Shown here one piece after another: positions 15,838 to 23,027 of a stretch of DNA of 42,306 nt. Each line of letters begins with the position of its first letter. Within the stretch, counting starts at the first letter, position 1. Below the pieces are notes generated by a model. That model was not told the origin of the DNA and did not search any database. It saw only the letters and a list, made by a program, of their open reading frames with translations. Source of the stretch: Armatimonadota bacterium. GTDB lineage: Bacteria; Armatimonadota; Fimbriimonadia; Fimbriimonadales; ATM1. The position numbers and the translations under genes were made by a program. The stretch is taken from the NCBI GenBank assembly GCA_021324165.1, contig JAJPJR010000075.1, positions 1 through 42,306 on the forward strand, in the 5' to 3' direction.

Positions 15838-16719
15838 ATGGCAAGAATCGAACCAGAGTTTATTACACGCTTCGGCGATGTGCAGAGTTCCATTTGGGAG
15901 ATCGCAGCCCAAAGCGTGGGCACGTCTTTTAATGCCGAAATTGAACTTGCAAACCCGCTGACGATATCGGCCAAGCCCGACGATCTGCTGGCAGAGCTCG
16001 GCGGCGCGCAGCTGATCATCAGATGGGAGTTCGCTCAGCTGCCGGAACACGAGCACTTGATTGTGCTGAGCCAGGAGCTGGCGCTTCAGCTGATCGGGCT
16101 GGTGGAAGATCCGCGTCCGGAAAGCATGGAACCCGATGTGCTGTTTCCTCACAACGAACGGTTCGCATCGTTTGTTCAGGGAATCATCGAGGGATGCGCT
16201 TCGTTCAAGTCGCTCACGATTCAACCGGATTCGCTGCAGATTCAGTACGAAGTGTTTTCTCTTCCGAACGATCTGCAGCTTCGCGATGAACTGGTGCGGG
16301 TTCAGGTTGCGCTCGGCGGCGGCGATGTGAGCGGCGGCGTTACGTGGATTTTGGATGAGGAATCGGCGCGCGGTCTTTTGGGTGAGCAGATGCCGGTGGA
16401 TTCGGGCGTTGAAGAGCACGCGGCCGCTCCAAAAATCGTTTCGAAAGAGGAGCGCGACATCGAGATGCTGATGGACATTCCGCTGGAAGTAACGGTGGAG
16501 CTGGGGCAGGTTTCGATGTTGATTCAGGACATTTTGGAACTGGGTTCTGGAAGCATTGTCGAGCTGGAAAAAGCCGCAGGCGAACCGGTGGATGTTTTGG
16601 TGAACGGCCGTTTGGTTGCCCGCGGCGAAGTTGTGGTTGTCGAAGACAATTTCGGCGTGCGCCTGACCGAGATTTTGAGTTTGCAGGATCGCGTTGGGAA
16701 GTTGGGTGAGGCAGCGTGA
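15838..16719 (+). CDS. fliN: Flagellar motor switch protein FliN with FliY-like N-terminal domain
   Basis: The last 85 residues are a canonical FliN/SpoA domain: DIEMLMDIPLEVTVELGQ, IQDILELGSGSIVELEK, GEPVDVLVNGRLVARGEVVVVEDNFGVRLTEI. The N-terminal 200 residues resemble FliY, where a CheC-like domain precedes FliN, but the CheC phosphatase motif ([DS]xxxExxN with a distant P) is not evident, so phospho-CheY phosphatase activity is doubtful. It completes the switch complex with FliM. The start is ATG 15838, 3 nt after the fliM stop, and its end overlaps fliO by 4 nt. Confidence 0.9.
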   Translation: MARIEPEFITRFGDVQSSIWEIAAQSVGTSFNAEIELANPLTISAKPDDLLAELGGAQLIIRWEFAQLPEHEHLIVLSQELALQLIGLVEDPRPESMEPDVLFPHNERFASFVQGIIEGCASFKSLTIQPDSLQIQYEVFSLPNDLQLRDELVRVQVALGGGDVSGGVTWILDEESARGLLGEQMPVDSGVEEHAAAPKIVSKEERDIEMLMDIPLEVTVELGQVSMLIQDILELGSGSIVELEKAAGEPVDVLVNGRLVARGEVVVVEDNFGVRLTEILSLQDRVGKLGEAA

Positions 16720-17117
16720 TTTTTTTACTTGCAGGGTTAGATGCGCTCCGAGACGATCCGGTGCCCCCGTTTCAGAGCGGAGCCGGACCCGTGGGGTTTG
16801 GCACGCTGCTGCAGATGCTGTTGGCGCTTGGGTTAGTTGCTGCGCTGATCAGATGGCTTGTTCCGAAACTTGCATTGAAGTTTTCAAAGCGCGTTTCAAA
16901 TCATTCGAGTTTGCAGGTGGAAGCGACCGCGGCGATCGGCGCGCAGCAGATCGCGATCGTGCGAGTGCGCGACAGGGCGTTTTTGGTGGGCACCGGATCG
17001 CAGTCGGTTAATCTGATTGCGGAGTTGACCGAGGAACCGTCGTTTGCACCCGCGCGCGATATTGCAGATTCGGAATTCGGCGCCATGATGGAGCAGCTGC
17101 GAAGGCTTACGAAGTGA
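16716..17117 (+). CDS. fliO: Flagellar biosynthesis protein FliO
   Basis: FliO is a small membrane chaperone for FliP assembly in the export gate. The 133-aa product has one transmembrane segment at about 28-50 (GTLLQMLLALGLVAALIRWLV), and a C-terminal cytoplasmic domain with SLQVEATAAIGAQQIAIVRVRDRAFLVGTGSQ, the FliO beta-strand core. The GTG start at 16716 overlaps the fliN stop. The gene sits in the conserved place before fliP. Confidence 0.85.
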   Translation: MIFLLAGLDALRDDPVPPFQSGAGPVGFGTLLQMLLALGLVAALIRWLVPKLALKFSKRVSNHSSLQVEATAAIGAQQIAIVRVRDRAFLVGTGSQSVNLIAELTEEPSFAPARDIADSEFGAMMEQLRRLTK

Positions 17118-17872
17118 ACACGCTTCGGTGGATTGCGATTCTGTTTCTGCTGCTGCTGGCGGCTTGCGCGTTCGCTCAACAGGCCGCGAGCGCCGGCGTG
17201 GATGTTCCCAACATCAAACTCGGAATTGATAAGGCACACAATCCGGGAGAAGTGGCAAGCAGTCTGCAGATTCTTGCGCTGCTGACGATTTTGAGCCTGG
17301 CTCCGGCTTTGCTGATGATGACAACCGCGTTCACGCGCATCGTGATCGTTTTCAGCTTTCTTCGAACCGCAATCGGAACGCCGACGATTCCGCCCAACCA
17401 GGTGGTAATCGGCTTGAGTTTGTTTTTAACTTTTTTTGTGATGGCGCCGACCTATGACAAGATCAATCAGAACGCGCTGCAGCCGTATATGGCCAAAAAA
17501 ATCGGATTCGACGAGGCCAAACAGAAGGCGTGGAGCGAAATCCGCGGCTTTATGCTCGCGCAGACGTATCGAAAAGACCTGAACATGTTCGGGCATCTCG
17601 CAAAGAAGCAGTACAAAAACGAGAACGATGTGGGTTGGCAGGAACTGATTCCCGCGTTCATCCTTAGTGAACTCAAGACGGCGTTTATCATCGGGTTTTA
17701 CATTTTCATTCCGTTTTTGGTGATTGACTTTGTGGTGGCAAGCACGCTGATGAGCATGGGAATGATGATGATGCCGCCGACGGTGGTCGCCCTGCCGGCG
17801 AAACTTCTGGTGTTTCTGCTTGCCGACGGGTGGTCGGTGTTGACGAACGCGCTGGTCGGAGGGTTTCGATAG
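17114..17872 (+). CDS. fliP: Flagellar export gate protein FliP
   Basis: FliP forms the core pentamer of the type III export gate. The 252-aa product has an N-terminal signal-like hydrophobic stretch, then TM segments with the signature ALLMMTTAFTRIVIVFSFLRTAIGTPTIPPNQVVIGLSLFLTFFVMAP, a periplasmic loop, and the C-terminal FILSELKTAFIIGFYIFIPFLVIDFVVASTLMSMGMMMM, all highly conserved. The GTG start at 17114 overlaps fliO (GTGA). It is followed directly by fliQ. Confidence 0.97.
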   Translation: MNTLRWIAILFLLLLAACAFAQQAASAGVDVPNIKLGIDKAHNPGEVASSLQILALLTILSLAPALLMMTTAFTRIVIVFSFLRTAIGTPTIPPNQVVIGLSLFLTFFVMAPTYDKINQNALQPYMAKKIGFDEAKQKAWSEIRGFMLAQTYRKDLNMFGHLAKKQYKNENDVGWQELIPAFILSELKTAFIIGFYIFIPFLVIDFVVASTLMSMGMMMMPPTVVALPAKLLVFLLADGWSVLTNALVGGFR

Positions 17873-18144
17873 TGGATCAGAGTCACCTTTTGGAAGTGGG
17901 AAGACAGGCGATCAATCTGGCGGTTTCGATCAGCATGCCGATTCTGCTGTTTACGCTTGTTGTGGGTTTGACCGTCGCGGTTTTTCAGGCAGTGACTCAG
18001 GTTCAGGAGATGACGCTGACCTATGTTCCCAAGATTCTTGCGGTGATTGCTGCGCTGGCGCTTTTCGGCGCGTGGATGCTCGCGCAAACCGTAGCATTTA
18101 CCGCGCATTCCTTTGAATCCATTCAGCAAGTAACAAAGCGGTGA
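17872..18144 (+). CDS. fliQ: Flagellar export gate protein FliQ
   Basis: A 90-aa two-span membrane protein. With GTG at 17872, sharing its G with the fliP stop TAG, it begins MDQSHLLEVGRQAINLAVSI, matching FliQ, and continues with LVVGLTVAVFQAVTQVQEMTLTYVPKILAV and the second helix. The longer frame upstream would overlap fliP by 14 codons. It works with FliP and FliR in the export gate. Confidence 0.94.
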   Translation: MDQSHLLEVGRQAINLAVSISMPILLFTLVVGLTVAVFQAVTQVQEMTLTYVPKILAVIAALALFGAWMLAQTVAFTAHSFESIQQVTKR

Positions 18145-18893
18145 CGCTCGACTCTTCCCTTCTCATCGCGTTTTTGGCGCTGGTCGTGCGGATCGGTGCG
18201 ATGTTCGTTGCGGCTCCTTTGTTCGGCGGAGCCAACACGCCGCCTTCGGTGAGGGCGCTGCTTTCGATTGCGATCGGAATGGCGTTGTGTCCGTTGCTCG
18301 CTGGCCACGTCGCGGTGCCGAGCACGCTTTATGACCTTGGCACATTGGTGTTTCGCGAAGTGGCATATGGACTGCTGATCGGGTTTTGCGTTCAGTCGGT
18401 GCTGCTGGTTGCGGAGATCGCGGGTTCGTTTTTGGATTTTCATTTGGGTTTGGGGCTTTCTGCCGCGCTGAACCCGATCGAAGGCATTCCTTCGAGCACA
18501 CTTTCGAAATTCAAATACACGCTCGCGCTCGTTCTGCTGCTTGCGGTGAACGGACACCACATTCCGATCCGCGCGCTCCTTTACAGTTTTGAAGTGTCGT
18601 CGCAGCTGAACCTCGCATCGTCGTTCAATGTGGTGATGAACGGACTGGCGCATATCGGCGTTGCCGCAATTCAGATCGCGCTGCCGGTTGCGGCGGTCGG
18701 GTTTGTGGTAGACGTTGCGCTGGCCGTCGTCAACCGAGCCGTTCCGCAGATCAACATTTTGATGTCGGGAATATCCGCAAAGATTTTGGCCGGGATGATC
18801 GCACTTTCGGTTGCGCTGCCGGGTTTGGCGCACGGAATTGATGCAAGCATCGAGTACATGGCGCGGTCGGTTCAGCAGCTGACCCACAAATAA
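18141..18893 (+). CDS. fliR: Flagellar export gate protein FliR
   Basis: FliR closes the FliPQR channel complex. The 250-aa product has the expected six-helix hydrophobic pattern, and FliR motifs including PPSVRALLSIAIGMALCP, FREVAYGLLIGFCVQSV, GSFLDFHLGLGLSAALNP and IPIRALLYS. The GTG start at 18141 overlaps the fliQ stop by 4 nt. It is followed by flhB 3 nt later. Confidence 0.95.
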   Translation: MTLDSSLLIAFLALVVRIGAMFVAAPLFGGANTPPSVRALLSIAIGMALCPLLAGHVAVPSTLYDLGTLVFREVAYGLLIGFCVQSVLLVAEIAGSFLDFHLGLGLSAALNPIEGIPSSTLSKFKYTLALVLLLAVNGHHIPIRALLYSFEVSSQLNLASSFNVVMNGLAHIGVAAIQIALPVAAVGFVVDVALAVVNRAVPQINILMSGISAKILAGMIALSVALPGLAHGIDASIEYMARSVQQLTHK

Positions 18894-18896
18894 ACG

Positions 18897-19958
18897 ATGG
18901 CGGAACAGACACAGGAAAGAACAGAGCGCGCGACCCACCGGCGGAGGCAGGAGGTCCGCCGTCAAGGTACCGTCGCCCGCAGCGCCGACCTCTCGTCCTC
19001 GCTGCCGCTGGTTCTGCTTGCCGCCATGCTGCCTTCGATCGGCACGATTGTGGTGAACGGGGTTTTTCAAGCCTTGCGCAACGGGCTCGATATTTCAGGA
19101 GCTAAGGCTTCCGGGCCCGACATCGCGCATCACTTTTTCAAAACCGCAGTTCCGGTCGTTGCCGGATGCGTTCTGATTGCGGGGATCGCGATGCTTGTGG
19201 GTTTGTTCGCGAATTTCGCGCAGGTGGGAATTCATCCGACGCTCGAGCCGATAGCGCCGAAACTCGAACGGCTGAACCCGCTCAATGGAATCAAACGCCT
19301 GCTTTCGCGCCGAGGGCTGTTTGAAACCGCGAAGTCGGTTGCCAAACTGGGAATCGTCGGCTGGATCGCTTTTCACGAAACGCAAGCCAACTGGGATGAA
19401 ATGCTGAACTTGGGATTGATGCCGGCGGCTGCGGGAATGGCGTGGCTTGGGCGGTTCGTGGCTTTGCTCATTTTGAAAGTTTCGTTTGCATGGCTGGTGC
19501 TCGGTGCGGTTGATTACTGGTGGCAAAGAAGGATGTACGAAAAGGACATCATGATGTCCATCGAAGAGGTGAAGCGCGAAATGCGCGAAACCGAAACGTC
19601 GCCCGAACTCCGCGCAGAAATGCACCGCCGGAGGCAGCGGCTGGCACGCGCGCGCATGATGGCAAACGTCAAACATGCCGACGCTGTGATCACAAACCCA
19701 ACCGAATATGCCGTGGCGATCAAATATGACCCGAAACGGTTTGCCGCACCTGTGGTTTTGGCAAAAGGCAGACACCTGACCGCCGAGCGGATTCGCGAAG
19801 AGGCCAAAAAGCAGAAGGTTCCGATCGTTCCCAACCCGCCGCTCGCCCGGTCGCTTTTCGAGCAGGTGGAGGTCGGCGATCAGATCCCTTCGGCTTTGTT
19901 TCAGGCAGTTGCCGAAGTCTTGGCGTTTGTGTTCAAGAAATCCGGCAAAAAGTTGTAG
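18897..19958 (+). CDS. flhB: Flagellar export protein FlhB with NPTE instead of NPTH
   Basis: FlhB controls the substrate switch of the flagellar export apparatus. The N-terminus EQTQERTERATHRRRQEVRRQG is the conserved cytosolic segment, four transmembrane helices follow up to about residue 210, and the cytoplasmic C-domain carries the cleavage loop. Here it is N267-P268-T269-E270 followed by YAVAIKYDP, so the usual NPTH is NPTE. The Asn and Pro needed for autocleavage are kept. The neighbouring helix (KREMRETETSPELRAEMHRRRQ) and KGRHLTAERIREEAKK are normal. The last gene of the operon; flhA is not in this window. Its stop is 2 nt from the convergent pseudopilin gene. Confidence 0.95.
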   Translation: MAEQTQERTERATHRRRQEVRRQGTVARSADLSSSLPLVLLAAMLPSIGTIVVNGVFQALRNGLDISGAKASGPDIAHHFFKTAVPVVAGCVLIAGIAMLVGLFANFAQVGIHPTLEPIAPKLERLNPLNGIKRLLSRRGLFETAKSVAKLGIVGWIAFHETQANWDEMLNLGLMPAAAGMAWLGRFVALLILKVSFAWLVLGAVDYWWQRRMYEKDIMMSIEEVKREMRETETSPELRAEMHRRRQRLARARMMANVKHADAVITNPTEYAVAIKYDPKRFAAPVVLAKGRHLTAERIREEAKKQKVPIVPNPPLARSLFEQVEVGDQIPSALFQAVAEVLAFVFKKSGKKL

Positions 19959-19960
19959 TT

Positions 19961-20770
19961 TTAGTCACAGGCCCAGTACCAAGTGCCGTAGTCGCTGTTC
20001 GGTTCTCCGGACTGATGGCCGGTCGGCTCGACGATGGTTTCATCGAACGGCCCTGCGCCCACGATGTGCTTGGAATGGCCGTCGGCAAACAGCATGTTGC
20101 CTCCGGTCGAGTGCCACTGCCTGTAATAGTTGTATGGCGGGTCGCAATCGTATCCGTATCTTTCACACGCATCGGGTGTGTTCTTTCTGTCGAAGATGGG
20201 AAACATTTCATCGCGCAGAATGCGTGAATCAGACGGGTAAATGATCTCCGACTCTTTGACGATTTTTGTGTAATCGAAAGGCACATTGTTGCGCGTGCTT
20301 ACGTCTTTCACCACGCTGAACATGCATTTGGTGAAATGATAGCTGCTGCCGTACGCCTTCCAATAACTGTCGGCGCCGGGCACATCTTGAAATGTGAACG
20401 GCCCTCCGAAATCCAACGGGCACCGGAAAATCTCGTTCAGCGGGATGATCAGTTGTCCGGTTGAATCCGACTTCGACTGTCTCATGCCGATATAAGGGTT
20501 GAGTGCGACCTCGATTCCGTAGTGTCCGTTTTTTTCGGCAGGAGGCTGACTGTTATAGTCGGTAAAGATCGGATACGTTCCGTTTTCGTCGCTCAGGTAC
20601 AGGCCGAGCGCCATGCCGATCTGCCTTGTGTTGGAAAGGCAGTTTGTGCGTTTGGCCGCCTCTTTTGCGCGGCTGAAAACGGGAAACAGCACGGCGGCCA
20701 GAATCGCGATGATCGCGATGACGACCAAAAGTTCGATCAGAGTGAACGCTCTGCTTCGGTTCGAATTCAT
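19961..20770 (-). CDS. Prepilin-type protein with H-X9-DG motif (DUF1559-like), preceded by a TPP riboswitch
   Basis: With ATG 20770 (AAGGAG 8 nt upstream), the N-terminus is [20 protein letters not shown], a type IV prepilin leader cut after the AF/TLIE site, with Glu at +5 and a hydrophobic assembly helix. Then [22 protein letters not shown] and the C-terminal [12 protein letters not shown] (H-X9-DG), the hallmark of the large pseudopilin-like family expanded in planctomycetes and Armatimonadota. 269 residues. The family is thought to form or decorate pili or secretion pseudopili; a specific partner is not known. The gene is directly downstream of a TPP aptamer and terminator, so transcription should fall when thiamine pyrophosphate is abundant. 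It converges with flhB. Confidence 0.92.
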   Translation of the reverse strand: MNSNRSRAFTLIELLVVIAIIAILAAVLFPVFSRAKEAAKRTNCLSNTRQIGMALGLYLSDENGTYPIFTDYNSQPPAEKNGHYGIEVALNPYIGMRQSKSDSTGQLIIPLNEIFRCPLDFGGPFTFQDVPGADSYWKAYGSSYHFTKCMFSVVKDVSTRNNVPFDYTKIVKESEIIYPSDSRILRDEMFPIFDRKNTPDACERYGYDCDPPYNYYRQWHSTGGNMLFADGHSKHIVGAGPFDETIVEPTGHQSGEPNSDYGTWYWACD

Positions 20771-20788
20771 TTTTTCGCTCCTTGTGAG

Positions 20789-20820
20789 CAAAAACGCCGC
20801 TCCGCGGGCTGCGGAGCGGC
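20789..20820 (-). terminator. Rho-independent terminator of the TPP riboswitch
   Basis: On the minus strand, GCCGCTCCGC (20811-20820) and GCGGAGCGGC (20796-20805) form a 10-bp perfect stem with a 5-nt loop, followed by GTTTTT. The CTCCGC of its 5-prime arm can pair instead with GCGGAG at the end of aptamer helix P1, giving an antiterminator. Confidence 0.92.
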
Positions 20821-20836
20821 CGAAACTCGAACGCTC

Positions 20837-20926
20837 TCCGCTTCCCTACGCCGGTTTTCAGCCGGATCAGGTTCCAAGGGTCTCTTCTTGCGAAAACTCT
20901 CAGCCCAAACGGGCTCCCCTAGCGGA
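20837..20926 (-). ncRNA. TPP riboswitch (THI element) aptamer
   Basis: The minus strand carries the whole conserved THI core: CTAGGGGAGCC, GGCTGAGAG, then ACCCTTGGAACCTGATC, a CCGG-loop-CCGG helix and GCGTAGGGAAGCGGA. P1 is TCCGCT (20921-20926) with AGCGGA (20837-20842). All positions that contact thiamine pyrophosphate (CUGAGA, CCUGAUC, GCGUAGGGA) are intact. It lies 26 nt after the stop of the 280-aa gene, where TAAATT could be its -10. Confidence 0.96.
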
Positions 20927-20951
20927 ACGGTGTTTTGCTGCTCAACGCAAT

Positions 20952-21794
20952 TTACCCTCCGCCGTGTTTGCTTTTCTTGGCATGACCGCCGCCCTTTTGC
21001 GCGGGTGCGCCGCGTTTCGGGCCGTGCGCAGTTTGGCGCTGCATTTTGCGCGGCTGGTTGTGCATTTTCGGCGCATGAGCAGGCGACATGCCGCGGGGAC
21101 TCGATCTGTACTTAAAGTTGTTCTTGGGACTCGGCGCGGTTTTCACCCGGCGGCTGGAAGGCGCAGTTCTGATTCCCGAATGAGATTCCTGATACGACCA
21201 TCGCATGTGCGGCTCGAATGTGCGCCCAACCGTGTTCCAACTTCTGCTGCGTTCGTATTGTGCAAAAACCTCCTGCGGACGGCGGCGCGATTCGACGGCG
21301 ATCGCCGTGCCGGCGGCGATGCGCGACCAGTTCCATCCGCGGTTTCGCCAAACGGTGATCTCGTTTCGAGAGCATCCGTTGTCGAGAAGAACCGGTTCCC
21401 AACATTCTTGATACACCACCGTGTCGGGAATCCGAATCAGTTCATAGCCTGGATCATAAAACACCTCGGGACCGCAATCCATGCGCGAAGCGATTACGCC
21501 CCAGCTGTATCCGCGGCGGCGAAGGATTAGAACGTCTTCCAGAGGGCAGCCGCATGCGCGGGAGATTCGCAGAGCGGGGCCCATGTAATAGATCGGAACA
21601 CCGTAGCGGCGGCCGGTCGAAATGATAAACGTAGCATCCAGATTGAATGCGCGCGCCAGCAGATATGCGGCTGCCGCCTGTTCAATCGAAAGGTTGTTTC
21701 GTGCAGCGATCACCGTGATCTGCGCCCTCGCAGGAAACGCGGTGATGAGCGCAAGCGCGGCGATCGGAAACTGTTTGGCGATTGTCCTTAACAT
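20952..21794 (-). CDS. Exported protein with a long basic His/Lys/Gly-rich tail, 280 aa
   Basis: The start at ATG 21794 follows a perfect AAGGAGGTGA. A signal peptide (MLRTIAKQFPIAALALITAFPARAQ) leads into a helical domain (ARNNLSIEQAAAAYLLARAFN), a repeated Trp-containing unit (RRRGYSWGVIASRMD and WRNRGWNWSRIAAGTA, at about residues 92 and 150) and a final 100-residue low-complexity tail rich in Pro, Lys, His, Gly and Ser. The Trp-containing segments look like two copies of the same short motif. I do not recognise the family. A basic tail like this could bind polysaccharide, nucleic acid or metal; this is inference. The frame is open upstream to 21908 but without a start signal. Confidence 0.8.
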   Translation of the reverse strand: MLRTIAKQFPIAALALITAFPARAQITVIAARNNLSIEQAAAAYLLARAFNLDATFIISTGRRYGVPIYYMGPALRISRACGCPLEDVLILRRRGYSWGVIASRMDCGPEVFYDPGYELIRIPDTVVYQECWEPVLLDNGCSRNEITVWRNRGWNWSRIAAGTAIAVESRRRPQEVFAQYERSRSWNTVGRTFEPHMRWSYQESHSGIRTAPSSRRVKTAPSPKNNFKYRSSPRGMSPAHAPKMHNQPRKMQRQTAHGPKRGAPAQKGGGHAKKSKHGGG

Positions 21795-21929
21795 GAGATT
21801 CACCTCCTTAAACGTTCGATAGGCTTCTCGATTCTCGCCAAACGGTTTGAGTCGTGCGGCTGCCCAGATGTTCGCACTCTGCTCCAGGATCACCTTCAAA
21901 AACCGCAAGATTGCCAGGTGGGTTTTGTG

Positions 21930-21935
21930 TAAACT
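21930..21935 (+). promoter_or_regulatory. Candidate -10 of the DUF899 gene (leaderless arrangement)
   Basis: TAAACT lies 6 nt before the ATG at 21942 (spacer GAGTGA). The transcription start would coincide with the start codon. Confidence 0.45.
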
Positions 21936-21941
21936 GAGTGA

Positions 21942-22499
21942 ATGAACGCCGAAATTTCAAAACTTCACCGCCAAATCGAATCGTTGAAAAAACGGCTGCG
22001 CAAGGCTCAGCAAAAGGCGGAACCGAAGAAGGTGAAAAACTTCACGCTCTCCACGCCGAAAGGCGATGTTGCGCTGCGCGATCTGTTCGGCAGGAAGCGC
22101 GATCTCATCGTTGTGCACAACATGGGAAGGTCGTGCCCCTATTGCACGCTTTGGGCCGATGGATATAACGGCCTCGTCGAGCACATCGAAAGCCGGGCTG
22201 CGTTCGTTGTGGTTTCTCCCGACGCACCCAAAGATCAGCAGAAGTTTGCAAAAAGCCGCGGATGGAAATTCAAAATGGCCAGCGACAAAACCGGCGCGTT
22301 TACAAAAGCGATGGGCTATTTGAAGCCGAAGTCCAGCTGGTGGCCGGCGGTTTCCGCGTTTCACTTGCAAGATGATGGAACGATTGTGCGAACAGGCACT
22401 GCGGTTTTTGGTCCGGGCGATGATTTTTGCGCGCTTTGGCCGATGTTCGACCTTTTGAAAGGCGGAGCCGGCAGATGGTCGCCCAAATATAAATACTAA
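21942..22499 (+). CDS. Thioredoxin-like DUF899-type protein with CPYC motif
   Basis: The 185-aa product starts with a short coiled coil (ISKLHRQIESLKKRLRKAQQKAE) and then a thioredoxin fold: LRDLFGRKRDLIVVHNMGRSCPYCTLWADGYNGL with C65-P-Y-C68, AAFVVVSPDAPKDQQKFAKSRGW and SDKTGAFTKAMG. This pattern matches the DUF899/COG4312 family, AhpC-like proteins proposed to be dithiol-disulfide oxidoreductases. The two Cys suggest peroxidase or disulfide activity. No signal peptide, so cytoplasmic. The start is preceded by a -10 hexamer only. It converges with ogt, sharing 4 nt at the stops. Confidence 0.85.
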   Translation: MNAEISKLHRQIESLKKRLRKAQQKAEPKKVKNFTLSTPKGDVALRDLFGRKRDLIVVHNMGRSCPYCTLWADGYNGLVEHIESRAAFVVVSPDAPKDQQKFAKSRGWKFKMASDKTGAFTKAMGYLKPKSSWWPAVSAFHLQDDGTIVRTGTAVFGPGDDFCALWPMFDLLKGGAGRWSPKYKY

Positions 22500-22972
22500 A
22501 TCGGAAGCTTGGCGGCGGCGCCTTCGATGGAAAGAAGTTTTTCTTTGCGCCACAATCCGCCGCCGTAGCCGCACAACTCGCCGTCGGAGCCGATCACGCG
22601 GTGGCACGGCACGATAATCGCTATCGGGTTTCTGCCGTTGGCGGCGCCGACCGCGCGCACTGCCCCCGGGTTTCCGATCCGCTCAGCGATCTGCGCGTAC
22701 GACGTCGTTGAACCGTAAGGGATTTTCAGCACCGCGTTCCAGACCTTTTTCTGAAACTCCGTTCCGCGCAACTCCAACGGAATCGTAAACGCTTTACGCG
22801 TGCCTTCGAAGAATTCCTGAAGCTGCCTGGCGGTTTCGGTGAGCAGTTCGGTTTCGGCTGATAGACGCGGTTCTTCCGAATCCGCAAACCGGAGTTCGAC
22901 CAGCCCCGTTTGTGTTGCGGCGGCGATCAGCGGGCCGATCGGCGACCGGATCGTCTGCCTTTGAATGCTCAC
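22496..22972 (-). CDS. ogt: Methylated-DNA--protein-cysteine methyltransferase
   Basis: The enzyme removes O6-alkyl groups from guanine by a suicide transfer to its Cys. With GTG at 22972 the product has 158 residues: an N-terminal ribonuclease H-like domain, then the active domain with FQKKVWNAVLKIPYGSTTSYAQIAERIG, GAANGRNPIAIIVPCHRVIG (acceptor Cys123) and GGGLWRKEKLL. This is the short, stand-alone Ogt type with no Ada domain. The open frame extends to 23215, but the GTG gives the length usual for the family and has a -10 box 7 nt upstream. Confidence 0.94.
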   Translation of the reverse strand: MSIQRQTIRSPIGPLIAAATQTGLVELRFADSEEPRLSAETELLTETARQLQEFFEGTRKAFTIPLELRGTEFQKKVWNAVLKIPYGSTTSYAQIAERIGNPGAVRAVGAANGRNPIAIIVPCHRVIGSDGELCGYGGGLWRKEKLLSIEGAAAKLPI

Positions 22973-22979
22973 GCTAAGG

Positions 22980-22985
22980 ATTATG
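22980..22985 (-). promoter_or_regulatory. Candidate -10 of ogt (leaderless arrangement)
   Basis: CATAAT on the minus strand ends 7 nt before the GTG start at 22972. There is no Shine-Dalgarno. Confidence 0.5.
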
Positions 22986-22990
22986 CCCTT

Positions 22991-23021
22991 TTGAAACTTT
23001 CCAAAGGGCTGGACGTACAAT
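22991..23021 (+). promoter_or_regulatory. Serpin promoter TTGAAA/TACAAT
   Basis: TTGAAA (22991-22996) and TACAAT (23016-23021) are 19 nt apart. The hexamer ends 6 nt before the ATG at 23028; the spacer AGGAGT could serve as a Shine-Dalgarno only if transcription starts upstream of it. Confidence 0.55.
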
Positions 23022-23027
23022 AGGAGT

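Noticed and set aside
15004-16419. Minus-strand 471-aa frame over fliM and fliN
   Set aside because: Spans two well-defined flagellar genes in antisense and shows no domain or start signal.
15838-16719. CheC-type phosphatase activity in the FliN/FliY protein
   Set aside because: The [DS]xxxExxN-x22-P signature was not found in the N-terminal domain.
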